Of a stretch of DNA of 5,041 nt, positions 4,836-5,041 are shown in pieces; the stretch's first letter is position 1, and each line of letters opens with the position of its first letter. The position numbers were made by a program, and so were the translations under genes. The DNA comes from Methanocorpusculaceae archaeon UBA425 (GTDB lineage Archaea > Halobacteriota > Methanomicrobia > Methanomicrobiales > Methanocorpusculaceae). The stretch is taken from positions 605-5,645 of the forward strand of contig DAWV01000022.1 of NCBI GenBank assembly GCA_002506085.1. Direction: 5' to 3'. The notes beneath the pieces are model-generated. The model did not search any database and was not told the DNA's origin. It was given only the letters and a program-made list of their open reading frames with translations.

Positions 4836-4941
4836 ATTTTTCCTGTTCCGCCCTCTTGACCTCGTCGTTTCACTCCTCGGTCGCGTCACTACGCTACGCC
4901 TCATCGGCTTCGCGTGGCCGTGACGGCGGAACGAAAAATGC
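4834..4941. repeat. 108-bp inverted-repeat element (MITE-like or structured RNA)
   Basis: The left arm has GCATTTTTC (4834-4842) and GTTCCGCC (4845-4852), separated by CT. The right arm has GGCGGAAC (4925-4932) and GAAAAATGC (4933-4941). The arms are perfect 17-base complements apart from that 2-base bulge. Inside lies another inverted pair, CGTCAC (4884-4889) and GTGACG (4920-4925), in a CG-rich core. There is no transposase ORF and no clear target duplication at the flanks, so a mobile origin is only one option; a folded RNA or an extragenic palindromic repeat is another. Confidence 0.75.
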
Positions 4942-4943
4942 TG

Positions 4944-4966
4944 GAAAACCCGCGTCGCGGGTTTTC
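4944..4966. repeat. Near-perfect 23-bp G+C-cored palindrome, copy 1
   Basis: GAAAACCCGCG (4944-4954) and CGCGGGTTTTC (4956-4966) are perfect 11-base complements around a single T. As a transcript it would form a strong hairpin flanked by A and T tracts, so it can act as a bidirectional terminator-like structure. An inverted copy begins at 5022. Confidence 0.85.
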
Positions 4967-5021
4967 TTAAAGGATATTCGATATACCTGATTTTTCAAGA
5001 GCTGTGAATTGTTAAACCCGA

Positions 5022-5041
5022 GAAAACCCGCGACGCGGGTT
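5022..5041. repeat. Same palindrome in inverted orientation, cut by window end
   Basis: GAAAACCCGCG (5022-5032), A, then CGCGGGTT up to the window edge. The central base is A instead of T, so as far as visible it is the exact reverse complement of the 4944-4966 copy. The 55 bases between the two (4967-5021) contain A/T-rich sequence with a small GGATAT/ATATACC imperfect palindrome and no ORF of note. The right half is incomplete because the window ends. Confidence 0.8.

Noticed and set aside
4601..4990. 129-residue plus-strand ORF after wtpC
   Set aside because: It begins inside the first hairpin, runs through all the repeats and palindromes, and has no Shine-Dalgarno. The two copies of the short repeat differ by a one-base indel, so the frame is not preserved between them. 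Its peptide repeats follow only from repeat offsets of 120 and 102 being multiples of three.

Overview
The window looks like a piece of a methanogenic euryarchaeal chromosome, probably from the order Methanomicrobiales (Methanocorpusculum-like is a guess). The reasons are archaeal TATA-like boxes about 25-30 bases before starts that lack a Shine-Dalgarno, good Shine-Dalgarno sites before the other starts, an archaeal-type WtpB/WtpC pair, a stand-alone molbindin, a two-repeat MgtE transporter without cytosolic domains, and an FdhD-family protein. Lineage is inferred from family resemblance only; no database was searched.

Layout. Positions 1-300 are seven head-to-tail copies of a 43-bp A/C-rich tandem repeat that continues off the left edge. 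A divergent fdhD-like gene follows (374-1006, +), then the single-domain molybdate/tungstate-binding protein Mop (1104-1313, +) with a hairpin plus T-run after it. Convergent to these lies an SLC41/MgtE-type divalent cation transporter (1373-2593, -). A 191-bp divergent intergenic region separates it from the operon wtpB-wtpC (2785-3594 and 3581-4537, +; 14-nt overlap), the permease and ATPase of a tungstate/molybdate importer. The last 504 bases (4538-5041) hold no convincing gene. They are a dense mosaic of non-coding repeats: two hairpin modules 120 bp apart with a paired stem change, a second short repeat 102 bp apart, a 10-bp-phased CGCGAAT triplet, a 108-bp element bounded by 17-bp inverted arms, and two mutually inverted copies of a G+C-rich palindrome.

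Function. Four of the five genes fit one theme, supply and use of molybdenum or tungsten: WtpBC imports the oxyanion, Mop binds or buffers it, and the FdhD-like protein would act on a Mo/W-bis-pterin enzyme such as formate dehydrogenase or formylmethanofuran dehydrogenase. Two things are odd. No substrate-binding protein (WtpA/ModA) gene accompanies wtpBC, and the FdhD-like protein has lost several residues normally conserved in FdhD. The most unusual non-coding material is at the two ends of the window.
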